NCBI GenBank assembly: GCA_013397695.1
Contig: VYZI01000107.1
Span: forward strand, 2,418,644-2,482,643
Source: Centropus unirufus
Lineage: Eukaryota; Chordata; Aves; Cuculiformes; Centropidae
Direction: 5' to 3'
Length of the DNA: 64,000 bases
In this document: positions 1-12,797 of the stretch, piece after piece
Layout of the letters: every line of letters starts with the position of its first letter
Numbering within the stretch: the first letter of the stretch is position 1
Program-made: the position numbers and the translations under genes
Notes under the pieces: model-generated
What the model was told of the DNA's origin: nothing
What the model saw: only the letters and a program-made list of their open reading frames with translations
The model's database searches: none

Positions 1-3000
1 CGAATGCCCTTTAAAACACCTGAGTATTAGTAAAACAATTTTAAGTGAAGTAGCGAAAAAAAAGAAGATGACATATTATACTTATTTATGCTGCAAGCTG
101 CAGTGTTGTATAGACCAATTGAAGCTCTCCTTAAAGGAGTTACCTTACATCTTGCAAGCACTCCACCAGCCTCGTGCACAGTGTGGAGTGATTCAGCAGC
201 AGAAACAGAACTATTTGGCTTTGAGATTCCTGTTACTTCATTAAGGCTGCAATCTCATAAACTGTTTTAGCTGCCAGTGGTTTGACTTGACATTGGGTTA
301 GACTCAGTGATCACAGGAATTTTTTTGCCTTTTCCTTTTTTTGATAGGTGAGCAGCTGAGCAAGTGATGAGGTAATCCACTGGGTCAACAGCAGCAAGAG
401 GTTGGTAATCTCCACTGGAGTTGAGAAGTTTCTTCCCTGTTTACAAGCAGTGGAAAAAGTTTTCTAATTATTGAAAATTTGGAGCCTTTCTGACCCAACT
501 CTCAATGAAATATTTTCATCTTTAGGTTACATCACACAGGACACAACAGATCTGCACCAGTTTTCCATTTCACAAAACCTTACATTCTTCCAAAAGCAAG
601 AGGTAGCTTACAATATTCTTGAGCATTAATGTTAAAACAGAACCTTTAACCTAAGCTATCGTTTTTCTTTTCATGTCTGTACTAAAGCCTATGAGAGTGG
701 TGGCCCCAGGCTCCCTCTTGTCTCCTGTGGGTTGGGAGCGCACCAGAGTTCACTCATTCGCAGTCCCAGTTGCACAGACCAAAGCAGGCACTCAGCTCAC
801 AGGGGAGAGAGTGTGCGCAGGTCAGATCACGCTTCTTCCATCACACCCACGCAATATCTTTGTTTCAGGCTGAGCTACTGAAGTTCTCTTGTTCCTTACA
901 GAAAAATGAACTTGTTTTCCCAGTAGCTTTAAAGTTTCCTTTTTCCTTAGGAGGACTCAAAGAGTATTCAGTCATCCCTGCCATACTCTAACTAGTATAT
1001 CCAGGTCCGATGCCTGATTTAAAATGAAAAAAAAAATGGTCATAACCTGGAAAAAGAAAACAAAAGAAGAGTACTGAAATGATTGTTACAGGATAGCACG
1101 TTAGCTAATGTTATAAAATGGTGGTGTCACATTTGGATGTGCTTGCTCATCCCATGCTGTCCGATTAAGGATGAGAAATTAAGAATCTGTATAAAATCTG
1201 GTGAAAGTTGCTGATTTAGAAAGCTTAGATGGAAATTCCTAACAGGTCTAACCTCCATATCATCTCCTTGTGAGGGTGCAAATGTTAGGCTTTGTAGTGA
1301 CATGTAGTGCTCTGAAATAGAGTAAAAAAGTCCTTACAGACAAGAATTTATGTCATGGACTGGAGACTAAATACAGAAAAGGTCAAGTTGTCAGGCAAGT
1401 TCAGTAAAATAACCTCTTGCAGAGATCATTTAATCTCTTGCACTAGTAAATTTAGAAAGGCTGATAGGTAATTTTTGTGAGCAAGGAAGAAGTGAGTACA
1501 CTACAGTCAAGCTGAAGATCAGAGATCTTACCTAGTGTTTGGATGTTTTCTGCCTTTTCTAGTTATTATGATTTTGGATCTCATATCTCTGGCTCATAGA
1601 AGCTGAGTGATATTTCTATTTTTTTTTCCTTCCTCTTCTAAAAAGAATATTTCTACGTAGCCTCAACCAGTTTTAATACAATGATAAGTTGTTAAGTCCA
1701 TCAGTGGGAAGTTTCTGTATTAAACAAGCTGGTCTAATTCTTAAATAAATGAGAATTGTTGCTCCTGTAAGTCTCTGAAATTATGACAATATTGCAGCAC
1801 AATGGCATGTAGAAATCACTATTTCAACCAGGGCCTCATAGTAAAAATCCCTGCATATTCACAAAGTTAAAATTATTCCTGTTAGAGTCTAAGTGTTGGA
1901 AAAAAGGAAGAAGAAGAAATAATTAATCTGATTTTGTAGTCACAGACCCAAAGCTACGGGACATTCAGGAGGAACAGCCCCTGGAGCTCTTAATCTCTGT
2001 CATTGCCTTGAGTTAGGGAGTCTGAAGTAATTGCCCTACAATGTGGGAAAGAACATGAGTAGCAATGCTCCTGCTGCTTGGCTGGAGGACCAGCACTCAG
2101 GGGCAGAGCCCAGACCAGAAAGACACTGTCAGCATGAACCCACCTCAGAACCTCCTCCAGGAACTTGAGCAATGGGAGACAACTCCCTCAGTTTTTCTTG
2201 GCTCCTTCAGGTGTCCCATGAACCAAGAAGGGACAGGGAATGAGCTGGGTGAGCCCCATGCTGACTCTTCTCTCTTGTAGAGTAGCTCTGCCTAAGAGAT
2301 GCCAGCAACTTCAAGACCACCTATCCCCAGCTGGAGAGCTGTGTTCCCCTGTCCAGATGTGTCGGGACTACCCCCCTGGCTTGCCTCAGCTGTATATCCA
2401 CCCACATCTCCTTCAGCACCTGGGAGCTGCAGAAAGAGAGGAAAAACAGTATCAAGCCCCCAGTATCTTCAGAATGTGCCAGACAAGCTCTAGGAGCTAC
2501 ATATTTTCCTTATTAATGACAGATAGTTGATAAAATATGACAACTGGTAACACAAAGGAGAAAAATCCCTCCTCTTTTTATCAGTAGTAAAGGTGATGAT
2601 GACTGACTTTTCTTATAACAAGGCTTTCCCTGACACACAAATTCATTGAACACAAAGGCCTGTAGAGAAAAGCTTCTGAACAAGAATAGTGATGTTCTTT
2701 AGCAGAGATCTTGGGCCATTTGAAGTTCTGAAAAGCTAGTTTACTGAGAAATCACAGAGGTCCCATGATATCACGCATAGTTTAAAGGATGATATTATGA
2801 ATTTTCAGAGTTTTTTCCAGTATTTGTCCATGCCTTTGTCCCTCTGGCAATAGATTATATTAACTTGGCTCATAACCAGTATCACAAGAACATACCCAGA
2901 TTGCCTTCTATGCATTAATACTTAAGGTCCATCTTCATATTGAGGGCTCCTCTATGACAAGGAAATTACACAACACTGCTCAGAGTTATACAAGTATTTT

Positions 3001-6000
3001 GAGAAACCACTGACTCCATTGCACAATCTCGCTGATAAACTGTAATGGCTTTGGAAAGGAATGTACCTTTGGCATTGGAAGACATCTATTCTCAAATCCA
3101 AATATTTCATAGAGATAAATACTTGTAAGTGCCTGCATACATTCCTTCCACGGGACTAGAAATCAGATACTCTTTCAATTGTCACTGATTCCATACACAT
3201 CCATCGTCAGAGGTTTATTCATCACATTATACCTATATTTTCAGGAATGCCATCAGCTGGCTACCTAGCAACCATGAAGATTTCAGGGTCAGATGAATTG
3301 CACTGATCAGACACACAATCAGTTGATTAGCTCCAATTAATTTGGGGTTTGATTTCTTAATTTGTCAGACACCTATGCTCAGGAAGATTTCAACACTCCT
3401 CATACTCTCAACGAGAAATAACTCAGCTTACCACTGAATTTTGCATAAATATATTTCTCTTAAGAAGTAAGAACTCTACTGTTTGTTACATATACAGGAG
3501 GAAGGGAAAAGTAAGAAAATCTGTGTTGAAGAGCCCTCAGACACAGGAAACCCTCTTGGAAGAACTGTAAAATAGTGAACGTTGCAGCAGCACATAACAT
3601 GTCTCTGCTCACTGAGTAGAAAATGTTTCATGGTATACTTTTTTAATCAGTAATTTTTCAGCCCCTCCACTTGACCAGTTCAGAAAAACAAAGCACTATA
3701 TTTATATATTTGCCCAAACATCATTTTGCCATACTTTGCACTCAGAAAAAAACACTGTTTTAGTCTTGTTTAAACTTTCCTTAACATTGCCCATCTTTCC
3801 AGTGGAAACTATACATGATTTCTGCAGGCAAAGTTTCAGAGCTACAAAAGAGGAGCAAAAACATGCAAAGAAGCCAGTGAAGCATTAGAAGCTGATGTTC
3901 TTTGTTCTCTTCTTGAGAACTTCTTGAAAAGAAGAGTAATAAATTAAAACTCTCCATGGGCCAATAAACCGCCAACAACTAAATGGTCTCAAACGCCTAT
4001 AAATATGATTCCAAATTTTGCACAATTCCCTTCATAATATGTTAAGGTCCTACAATAAAAGGAGATCTTATAAACAAGATTCAGTTTTGGCTTATATCTG
4101 GTACAGGTTTCTTAAAATCATTACGCTGAAAGAGATGAATATATTTTGGGCACTTGTACAGATGCCATATGCCAATTGTAGGTAGCACTACTCATTCTTG
4201 TGGGAGTAGGGTGGAAACCAAAACAATGATACATATTCCTCTTAAAGAACCAGCAACTTTAAAACATTAATTCATAGGGAAAGCAGCAATGATTCATAGG
4301 TTATTAGAAAGAAATGTTCTCAAATGCAGCTGGTTATGTAGAATATAAGTTGGAGCTGATCCTGGAAATGTATGATTAGCTGGGAAACAGTTGCTTTTAT
4401 ATATGATGTCTGATGGCAGTTCCTCAGCTCATGGTGGTGAAGAACCACTTGCGCAGACTCTCATTGAGCTCCTTATTGCCTTTCAGCAACAAGTCAACTG
4501 AGTGAGGAAGGAGGGACATTTCATTGCACTGAGGACACAAAAAATTAATCTGCCAAACCCTGGTGAGCTTCTACTGATAATGTGTCAACTGAAGCAGAGT
4601 CAGGACAAACTTGGAGCACAGTCCTGGTACAGCATCTCTCTCAGTGTTAAATGTAAAACTATCATTTGACACTGGGTGAAACTGAACCTATTGAGTAAAC
4701 AGATGCAAAGGTTTCACCCTGCGCAAAAGCAAGACATTCTCCTCTCTCCTCATTCTTGAGAACAGCAAAACACTTTTTGCTGAAGTTTTCTGGAAGGACT
4801 GAGAGAGGAGCTGACGTCAGCCTTGGGAAACGTCCCCAGCAGCAGCTGCAACTTCACAAGTCTGCAGCCAGCCTAAAGCAGAGCCTGTAGAGACACGTGC
4901 CTAATAGTTAACTGAAACACTTAATACTGAAGTGAATACATTGGGAAGCAGGTTTTGCCAATAGAACCCCAGTGGTGGAAGTTTCTAAAATACATTAAGC
5001 ATCCAAGTCATTTTCCGCAGGATTGTGCCTCACAGTCATTCACATTAATTGCTTGTTATCTCTGCAACAACAAACCTGTGCTATCATCTAAGCTGTTCAC
5101 ATCCACTGCCTCCCAGTTTGTCAGCCAACATGGAAGCACTTACACCCTTCAGCATTTCTCTTGCTTCTAAAGAAGTCAAAAGGTGGCTGCAGACCCCACA
5201 AGAAGAAATACGAAACAGGTAGTAGTACAAATATAATATATTCCTGTCGACATTGGCCCTGCTCTGAGAGGAGATAGGACTCAAATATCCTACCACTTGC
5301 AATCAAGAAAAGTTGTTCTTGGAACGGTTATATGTGGAAGTGGATGAACATTTGTTTCATTTTCAGAGAGGCAGAAGAGAAGATACCTTTGAAAGGTGTG
5401 GGTATTAAGGGAATCTAAAGGTCTGATGACCATACTCATATAGAATACAAATGCTTATGTACCTGTATAAAAAAATCATTCCATTAGCTAAATCCATGTT
5501 ATTCCCATCAAATTGACTCTTCCATGCTTGCTTCTGATAGGAGATACAACAATGCACGTATAATAAGGGTTATACACTAACTGTCCTCTGCAACAAATAT
5601 TGTCCTAATGAATGCATAAACCCTATAATAATTCTAGCATGATGCTCTTTATTTTTAAAATACATTAATGAATTATCCAAAATACACTATCCCTAAGTAC
5701 TGACTTCTCCCAGCATATAGAAAAAGTCCACATTTATGACCCCTTTAGGACCAAAATACACTGGGCCTTGAAATAGCTGTAATATTTGCATGGAAACAAA
5801 ACAAAATCATATACAGTTTTAAAGTGGTCTTTTAAAGGGTCTTTTGACTCAGGAAGAAATTATGCTTTTGAGAAAAACACAGGATAAGAGCTCCCAACTG
5901 TAGGGGATTCTGCATGAAAAATAATGAGACCCTGATTCTTTTTTTCAAATACCCCATTAATCTGTATAGAAGCATAGTGATGAGAGCTGCTTTCATGCCA

Positions 6001-6960
6001 TAGTCATAGGCAGGGTGTGTCCAGTGTCTCCTACAAACCCAGGCTGAGCTGGGATGCCAAAGAAACAGCTCACACTTAAAGCCCCCATTCATGCTGCTAG
6101 CTGGAAGGAAAAAACAATCCATCTTACAGGTTACTAAACCGTCCAAATTTTCTGTCACTAAAATTAGATTTTCAGTGACTGTAAGCAGGGAATTCACTCA
6201 CTAACTATATTTTCAGTGACCTGTAACGATTTCCCTCTCTTTCTTTCCTTCTCCCAAAGAACTCCCAAAGCAAAGCCATGGAAGAAGCAGACAGTTCCTA
6301 AGATTACAACAGCATATAATTGAACATGTGTTTATGAAGTGTTTTTAGCTGCCTGAGGGCATGATCTAGCTGATGATGGATTATCTCTTAAGGTGGAGGT
6401 TCCACACCCCCACCCCAGGCAACCTCTTGCCTATTTGTGCTTCCATCAGAAAGGAAGATAGGAAAAGGATATATAAATATAAATATTTTCTGACTCCCTG
6501 CCAGTTAAACACATGAGGATGTTTCAAATACAGTTTTGGAAAAAAAAATCCTGCAATATTGTGGGAGGACTTGAAGGAAAATGCCTGCTACTCTGGATTT
6601 CATTTCAGGAAAACATATGAATACAAATTGTAGGAATTAATTTTCCTAGCTAATATTTTGACATTTCTACAATATGGTCAAATTAAAATGATAATAACTG
6701 TGTTGGGCTTGTTTATCCTGCACAACGGCTGAATGTATACTGTCAGGGGGAGGTGGTGTATTTTAATAGTGCTAATTTGCATGAGATTAAAGCATCAGTT
6801 GTGTAGAAGCCATGAGATACAGCTTAGAAACTTCTTACTAGGCTGATTTTTAACTTATCCATATTAATTAAATAGTTGCGCGTGTCACCAAGGAATTGGC
6901 TGAAAGTATATCTCCATGCGTATCCATAGTTGGATAGACTCTCTTTGGTGCTGATGCACA
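1..6960. other. Noncoding stretch, no gene recognised
   Basis: All open frames are short and resemble nothing I know. The base composition is AT-rich with many interrupted frames. One point of note is the octamer ATTTGCAT at 6775-6782 within an AT-rich block (6750-6800) that reads like conserved noncoding DNA. By position it is intergenic, downstream of PARVG. Confidence 0.6.
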
Positions 6961-6967
6961 CAGACAT

Positions 6968-7771
6968 TTAATTAAAAGTAAGATTGCAGATTAGAAAAGA
7001 AAAATCCATCCACTGACAAAAGATGGGTTCCTTTGAGCACCAACTTGATCTTTGGGAAGTGGGGAACAGGTGTGGTGAATAGGGTGGGTACTCAAATACA
7101 GTGATTTTATTATTAGCCAAATCTGCTTCATAGACAAAGCACTGTGGGCTGGCACATTGTCTTTGGGCAAAATCCACCCATCAAAGAAAACAAATGTCTC
7201 GTCTGCTTTTTTTCAGTCCTTGAGATGTTACTGACTTCCACTGCATTGATTTTCACTTGGTTTCCAGACCATATGCACTAAATATTCAATTTTCACCACA
7301 AGTTATTTCTGAATTTAACAAATCTGGTTCAACCTCAATGCATTACAAAAGGTCTAAATGCAATTCCTTGCAACATTCTTTTTGTTCATCTGAGCGCATT
7401 TTTGTAACTACTTTTGCACAAACATTTTTCATGTTCAGTTCTTCTGTCAGAATGTGTCAAACACTATCTTTGTCCAAATGAACTTTCTCAGCTACTGCTT
7501 GAACACCCAGTCTTCTGTCTTTTTGAATCACATCTCATATTTTTTCAGTGTTGTCATGGGTAACTGCTGCTTGTGGGCGTCATGGGCAATTATCAACTTT
7601 CATGCATTCTCTGTCTTCTGAAAATTGTTTATGCCATTCAAAAAGACAGGCACAAGACCTGCACTCTTCACCATAAGCTTCAGTCAATAGCCAAAAAGTT
7701 TTCCTTGTGGATTTCTTTGGTTTCACAAGAAACTCGATGTTAACTCACCATGCACTCTTGCACATTGACAT
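6968..7771 (-). pseudogene. Mariner-type transposase relic with internal deletion
   Basis: Translating the minus strand across frameshifts gives mariner transposase landmarks in the right order. A start-like ATG lies at 7771, then YGEEC...FEWHKQF (about 7690-7625), RRLGVQAVAEKV.LDKD.V (about 7530-7475), ILTEELNMKNVCAKVV (about 7455-7405), DEQKE.C.ELHLDLL (about 7395-7345), a decayed first catalytic block reading GEN where GDE is expected (about 7305), and QWKS.TSQGLKKSR (about 7255-7210). The C-terminal block follows: NNKITVFEYPPYSPH (about 7110-7070) and the start of the FPKIK region. About 60-70 residues between KKSR and the NAPAHS-like block are missing, and the last part of the C-terminus is gone. 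Many stops are present. Terminal inverted repeats were not identified, so the outer borders are uncertain. Confidence 0.8.
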
Positions 7772-8074
7772 TTTCCAGCTGAGGGTAAGAAAGTATAACA
7801 AGTACCCACTCACACTGAGTGAAGTGATCGAGTCGAGCCGTGTATCACTATGACTTGTTCTATAACCATCTGTCTCTCCCTTCCCACTCTTGGTTCCTGA
7901 GCAATAGGGTTTGTCTAGGGCTATTTTGTGTTGGACCTTGCAATCTAATTCAAGCATTGCATTGCACGTACCCTTATTTGAGAGAAGCTGCTTGGCTTCC
8001 CTAGAGGATTGCTGCAGTGGCATGACGTGAAATGGCATGCTTTTGACTTCAGATTCTACAAATCTGACTGGCAC

Positions 8075-11000
8075 TAGGTGCTATCCATTGTCTCCCATGT
8101 AGTTATCCATACAATGTTTTGAAGAGATTATCACCTTTTCTTAGGAAACCTTTAGGTCTAGCTGAGTTCACTTTGGATTTTTCATTATTGGACACATTTA
8201 AAACGTTATTTTTAAAATAAATATATATAACTGAGGCTCATGTCAACATCTTCCAAAATACCAACGCCACCCCTGACCACCACAGTCTGTTTTCTGTCTA
8301 GTCATACCTGATAACAAAGATTTTGTGTTCTAGCACAGCTGGGTAAAGGTTATGATCTGATGCCCACGCATTTTGATTTAAAGATAGTACCACTTCTAAA
8401 GATAATTCTACCTTATATCCACTAATCATCAGGTTGAGATTAATAATTATATCATGTAACTCACTTTCTTCAACTGGTTTGGTTCCACAGGGTCCAAAGA
8501 AATAAACAGCTGTAATAAGAATGATTTTCCATCATTGGCATTAGAAGACACACTTCCAATAACACAAGATCCATTGATGAAGAGAATGTCATATTCTACC
8601 ATGCAGTCTGTAGGCCTTTTAAATAGCACACAGATGCCAAACAAAACCAAAAGAAGCAGCAAAAATTAAATTCTGCAAGTATGGAATTACATCACCTGAC
8701 TACCAGCCAGACGTCACTTATTTTCAGACTAATAGGCAGTATGGCAATGCTTGGACATCCAACCACATGCAAAAACTAAAGGAAACAAAATATTTCCAGC
8801 AGATGACTGAAGGAAATTTGCATGTTTTGAGTTTGAAGTCTCTTTTTTTTTTTGCAAGCGACTTATATTATACTCTTCACTCATGAATTCAGAAGATGTA
8901 TACATTTTCAGCCACCATCCCACATCCTTTCATACTGTGCAAACAGCTGCAGCATGTTATGATCACTGTTCAAGTTAAATGTACACTAAGAAATAAAGGA
9001 TAGTTCGGATGATCACAACACTGGGCTGAGGAAAATACACTATTATCTAAAACATATATTTTTTCTTAGAAGATATAGTATGAATAGCTAGATATAGTGT
9101 GATAGCTAATGTTATTTTTTTTAAATAGTCACATAAAGAAGAAGATTTTGCTATATTAAACTCAGTTTAGTAGCCATGTATTTGTGTAGTTCCAGTAAAA
9201 TTCATTATTCATTTCAGAGGGCAAGATTTTTTTTTTACATAAGAGAGTCAGAATCAGAACCTCTGGAATTTTCATACACTGTAGGCAGATACACACTATC
9301 TGCCCTGGCATGAAAAGCAAAAGATAGATAGCTTAACTAAATAAATAAATAAATAAACATATTAACAGTGAGATTAATGAGAAAACGTGTTTGCCACAGA
9401 CAACATAATCAGAGGAGAGGGAAGGAGGCCATTACTGGGACTTCTTAGCTACATTACAAGGTAAAGAATGTCTGGCGGCTGAATACAGCATTGTGACAGT
9501 CAAAGCAGTAATTATATTTATCTATCCTGCAGGAAAAATCCATTTGCCCTAAGGAATGCAACAAACATAGAAAATGATGATACGATAATAATAAGGCGAG
9601 AAATACCAAGAAGGCAGTCCAACCTGCAGACAAAGTTAATACTTTGTCCCTAATTGAAAAGCTGAAGAATACTAGTCACAAAGCTCTTCAATTTAAATAA
9701 AGCTGCACGTTGTGAATGTAATCTGATACCAGTTGTTAACAAAGAGGTAGCAGTGGTTCACAGAAGCAAAAACTTCTTTGTATTAGATGCATTTCAGCAC
9801 GGAAAATTAAATGAGTCAATATCTAATTTGGTATTTAATATACCATTTGAACATTATATATGTAAGCGAATGTTGGCATTTAGGGATGATAGTGGCAAAT
9901 GAAAGCAAAAATTACTTGTAGCACAATGCTGCTAATTTGCACATCATTAATCTTCATGCCCCATAATTCAAATGCATAATAACTGTATTCTCTCCCTATG
10001 TCTCAGCAACAGCTGAATAACAGTGCTCTACTGTAATCTCACATTATGTATTCAATTCTCTTGGTGGTAGGGCTGATAACACCAACTATTACTGAAATTG
10101 CTTAGTAGTGCCTGCATAGAGCAACTCTTGCTTATAGAACTATGCCTCACATTAGCCATCTAGATGGATGTTGGGCATCTTCTTTAGAGGAAGGAATCTT
10201 TTTTTCAGGTTAAAATCTTGAGAGAAGATAATTTACTTGCTTCCAAAAATTTAGGCTTAGGAAACATGTTTTTCTCTGCTGAGCTTTTGGGAGAACTACT
10301 ACTTTCTGTGTTAGGGTGGCAGCTTGAACAGGGCAATAGGCGCTTCTTCATGGTCCCATATTGTTCTTGCCATCACTAGAAGAGCTACAAGGTGAGAGCC
10401 AAGAGATTACCAAAGGCACTGCTTCATCATGTCTCACAGGCTTTCCAGGGCTGAGCAGCTAACACATGCACCTTCTGCTTGGTGACATCAAGTGTGTTCC
10501 CACCTCGGGAAGGCTTTATGCTTGTTATCAGAGGACAGCCAGGCTGTGTAGATCCCAAACGGGAAATCTGAGATCTGGAGCCTGAGGAAGGCTACGTATG
10601 AACAAAATCATCAGTGGGAAGGCAGAGGCAGAGCAGAACAGAGATGAGTGGGAGGCAACAGCAAGAAGGAGTCAGCCAGTGGGGAAGACTAAAACACAGG
10701 TATGTTAGACCTTGAGTCCCTCCAGCACAAGGGGTGAAAGTGTAAGTTCCAGACTCACTGTTTGTTTTCCAATGAGTGTATCTCGTCCCTCACTGGTTTT
10801 GTTTCACATAGAGAGCTATGACCCACTGATACTACTGGTTGTTAGTACTGCATTGTTAGTTCTCCACTCTTCTGCAGAGGACCCATAGACCTGCTGGTGG
10901 TCTGCACCACCATCATGCTGAGGCTGCACAAAGGGAACCTTTTCTTTCCCACAACTTCAGATAATACACACAAACATACTAAAAAGAAAATCAAAAGAGG

Positions 11001-11470
11001 CAGGCAGCCAGGAGTTGGGATGTGTAAAATTGAAGGCATAAGGGAATATCTGAACTAATTTCCCTTACACATGTATGTGAAGATGCAGTGTTTATCTGAT
11101 CACATGCAGGTTTTCCACAGAGCCACCATACGTAGGAGGCCCCATGAGGGCAGTCCTTCTGCTTCCACTGCCTCTAGCTCCGTCTACTGTCCACTGCTCA
11201 CAGTTTCTTCTGAAATCAGAGCAATTAGCTTTCATGTAGGGTCTCCATGACATTGTTATCAGAACAACTGTATCTATTTTTAAATATATAGCCTCTACGC
11301 AGTGAACAAATACCAAATTTAATAAGCAAACAGAATAGCCTGACACCACCCGTACTCCATGTATCTGCAAATTCAGATACCAGGCTCATAGATGATGGCA
11401 CAATTCATGACCATTCCGGAAAAGCTGACTTTATATGACCAAGTATCAGACAGCAACAGACATGGGCAAA
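8075..11470. other. Noncoding stretch, no gene recognised
   Basis: Lies between the mariner relic and the plus-strand CR1. It holds the (TAAA)5 repeat and an AT-rich block at 9880-9985 with TAATTTGC and ATTAATC motifs that looks like a candidate regulatory element. No exons or further repeats were recognised. Confidence 0.55.
9338..9357 (+). repeat. (TAAA)5 microsatellite
   Basis: Five perfect TAAA units. Only of marker value. Confidence 0.9.
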
Positions 11471-11474
11471 GACT

Positions 11475-12797
11475 TTCATAATTAGGGAAGGTCATGGAAC
11501 AGGTCAACTTGAATGCTGTCACAAAGCACACGCCAGACAACTGGGTGATCAGGCCCAGTCAACACGGGTTCGTGAAGGCAGGTCCTGCCAAACTAACCTG
11601 ATATCCTTGTATGACAAGGTGAGCTCACTTACTGGATGAGGAAAAGGCTGTGGGCATCGTCTACCTGGACTTCAGTAAAGTGTGGGACAGTTTCTCACAG
11701 CATTCTGCTCAAGAAACTGGCTGCTACTGGCCTGGACAGGCACACCCTCTCCTGGGTGGAAAACTGGCTGGATGGTCAGACCCAAAGGGTTGTTGTAAAT
11801 GAAGCTAAATCCAGCTGGAAGCCTGTCACAAGTGGTGTTCCCCAGGGCTCAGTGCTGGTTCCAGTCCTGTTCAATATCTTTATCAGTGACCTCGATGAAG
11901 GGATTGAATGGACCCTTGGAAAGTTCACAGGCAGCACTGAGCTGGGAGGAGGCACTGATCTTCTGGAGCATGGGGAGGCTCTGCAAAGGGATCCAAACAG
12001 GCTGGACCCATGTACCCAGACCAATGGGATGAGCTTCAACAAGGCCAAAGGCCGGGTCCAGCACGTGGGACACAACAGCCATGTGCAGCTCCAGGCTGGG
12101 GGAGGAATGGCTGCAAAGCTGTCTGGAGGAGAAGGACCTGGTGGTGCTGGCTGACAGCAGCTGAGCAGGAGCCAGCAGTGGCCCAGGTGGCCAGGAAGGC
12201 CAGTGGCATCTTGGCCTGGATCAGACACAGCATGGCCAGCATGGCCAGGGAGGTGATTCTGTCCCTGGGCTCGGCACTGGTGAGGCTGCACCTCGAATCC
12301 TGTGTTCAGTTCTGGGCCCCTCACTCCAAGAAGGATGTTGGGGTTCTAGAGTGTGTCCAGAGAAGGGCAACGAGGCTGGTGAAGGGGCTGGAGAACAAGT
12401 CTTAGCGGGAATGGCTGAGGGAGCTGGGGTTGTTCAGCCTGGAGAAGAGGAGGCTGAGGGGAGACCTCATCACTGCCAGCACCTGTCTGACTGGAGGTTG
12501 TGGAGAGGTGGGTGCTGGTCTCTTCTCCCAAGTGACAGAGGATAGGACAAGGGGGAATGGCCTCAAGCTGGGCCAGGGCAGGTTCAGATTGGACATCATG
12601 AAAAAAATCTTCCCTGAAAGGGTCATCAAGCACTGGCCAAGCTGCCCAGGGAGGTGGTGGAGTCCCCATCCCTGGAGGTGTTTGAAAGACGGGCAGATGA
12701 GGTGCTTAAGGATATGGTTTAGTGGCAGACAGGTACGGTTGGACTCGATGATCTCAGGTGCCTTTTCCAAACTAGTGATTCTTTATTTCTGAGGAAC
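11475..12797 (+). mobile_element. CR1 LINE fragment (5'-truncated, dead), reverse transcriptase to 3' end
   Basis: Runs from the reverse transcriptase domain to the 3' end of a chicken-repeat-1 type LINE. Readable landmarks in order: the YLDFSK motif near 11670 (here followed by VWDS), GVPQGSVL and [14 protein letters not shown] near 11830-11910, and the catalytic FADDTKLG position at 11924, degraded to FTGSTELG, so the active-site aspartates are lost. The C-terminal region follows, with [14 protein letters not shown] near 12280 and [12 protein letters not shown] near 12430, in different frames. The 3' end has the usual ggactcgatgatctcaggtg stretch (12732-12751) and a decayed terminal octamer repeat near 12775. 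Several frameshifts are visible. The 5' border is approximate; no target duplication was identified. Confidence 0.9.

Noticed and set aside
11776..12324. 182-codon open frame on the minus strand
   Set aside because: It is the antisense shadow of the CR1 reverse transcriptase region.
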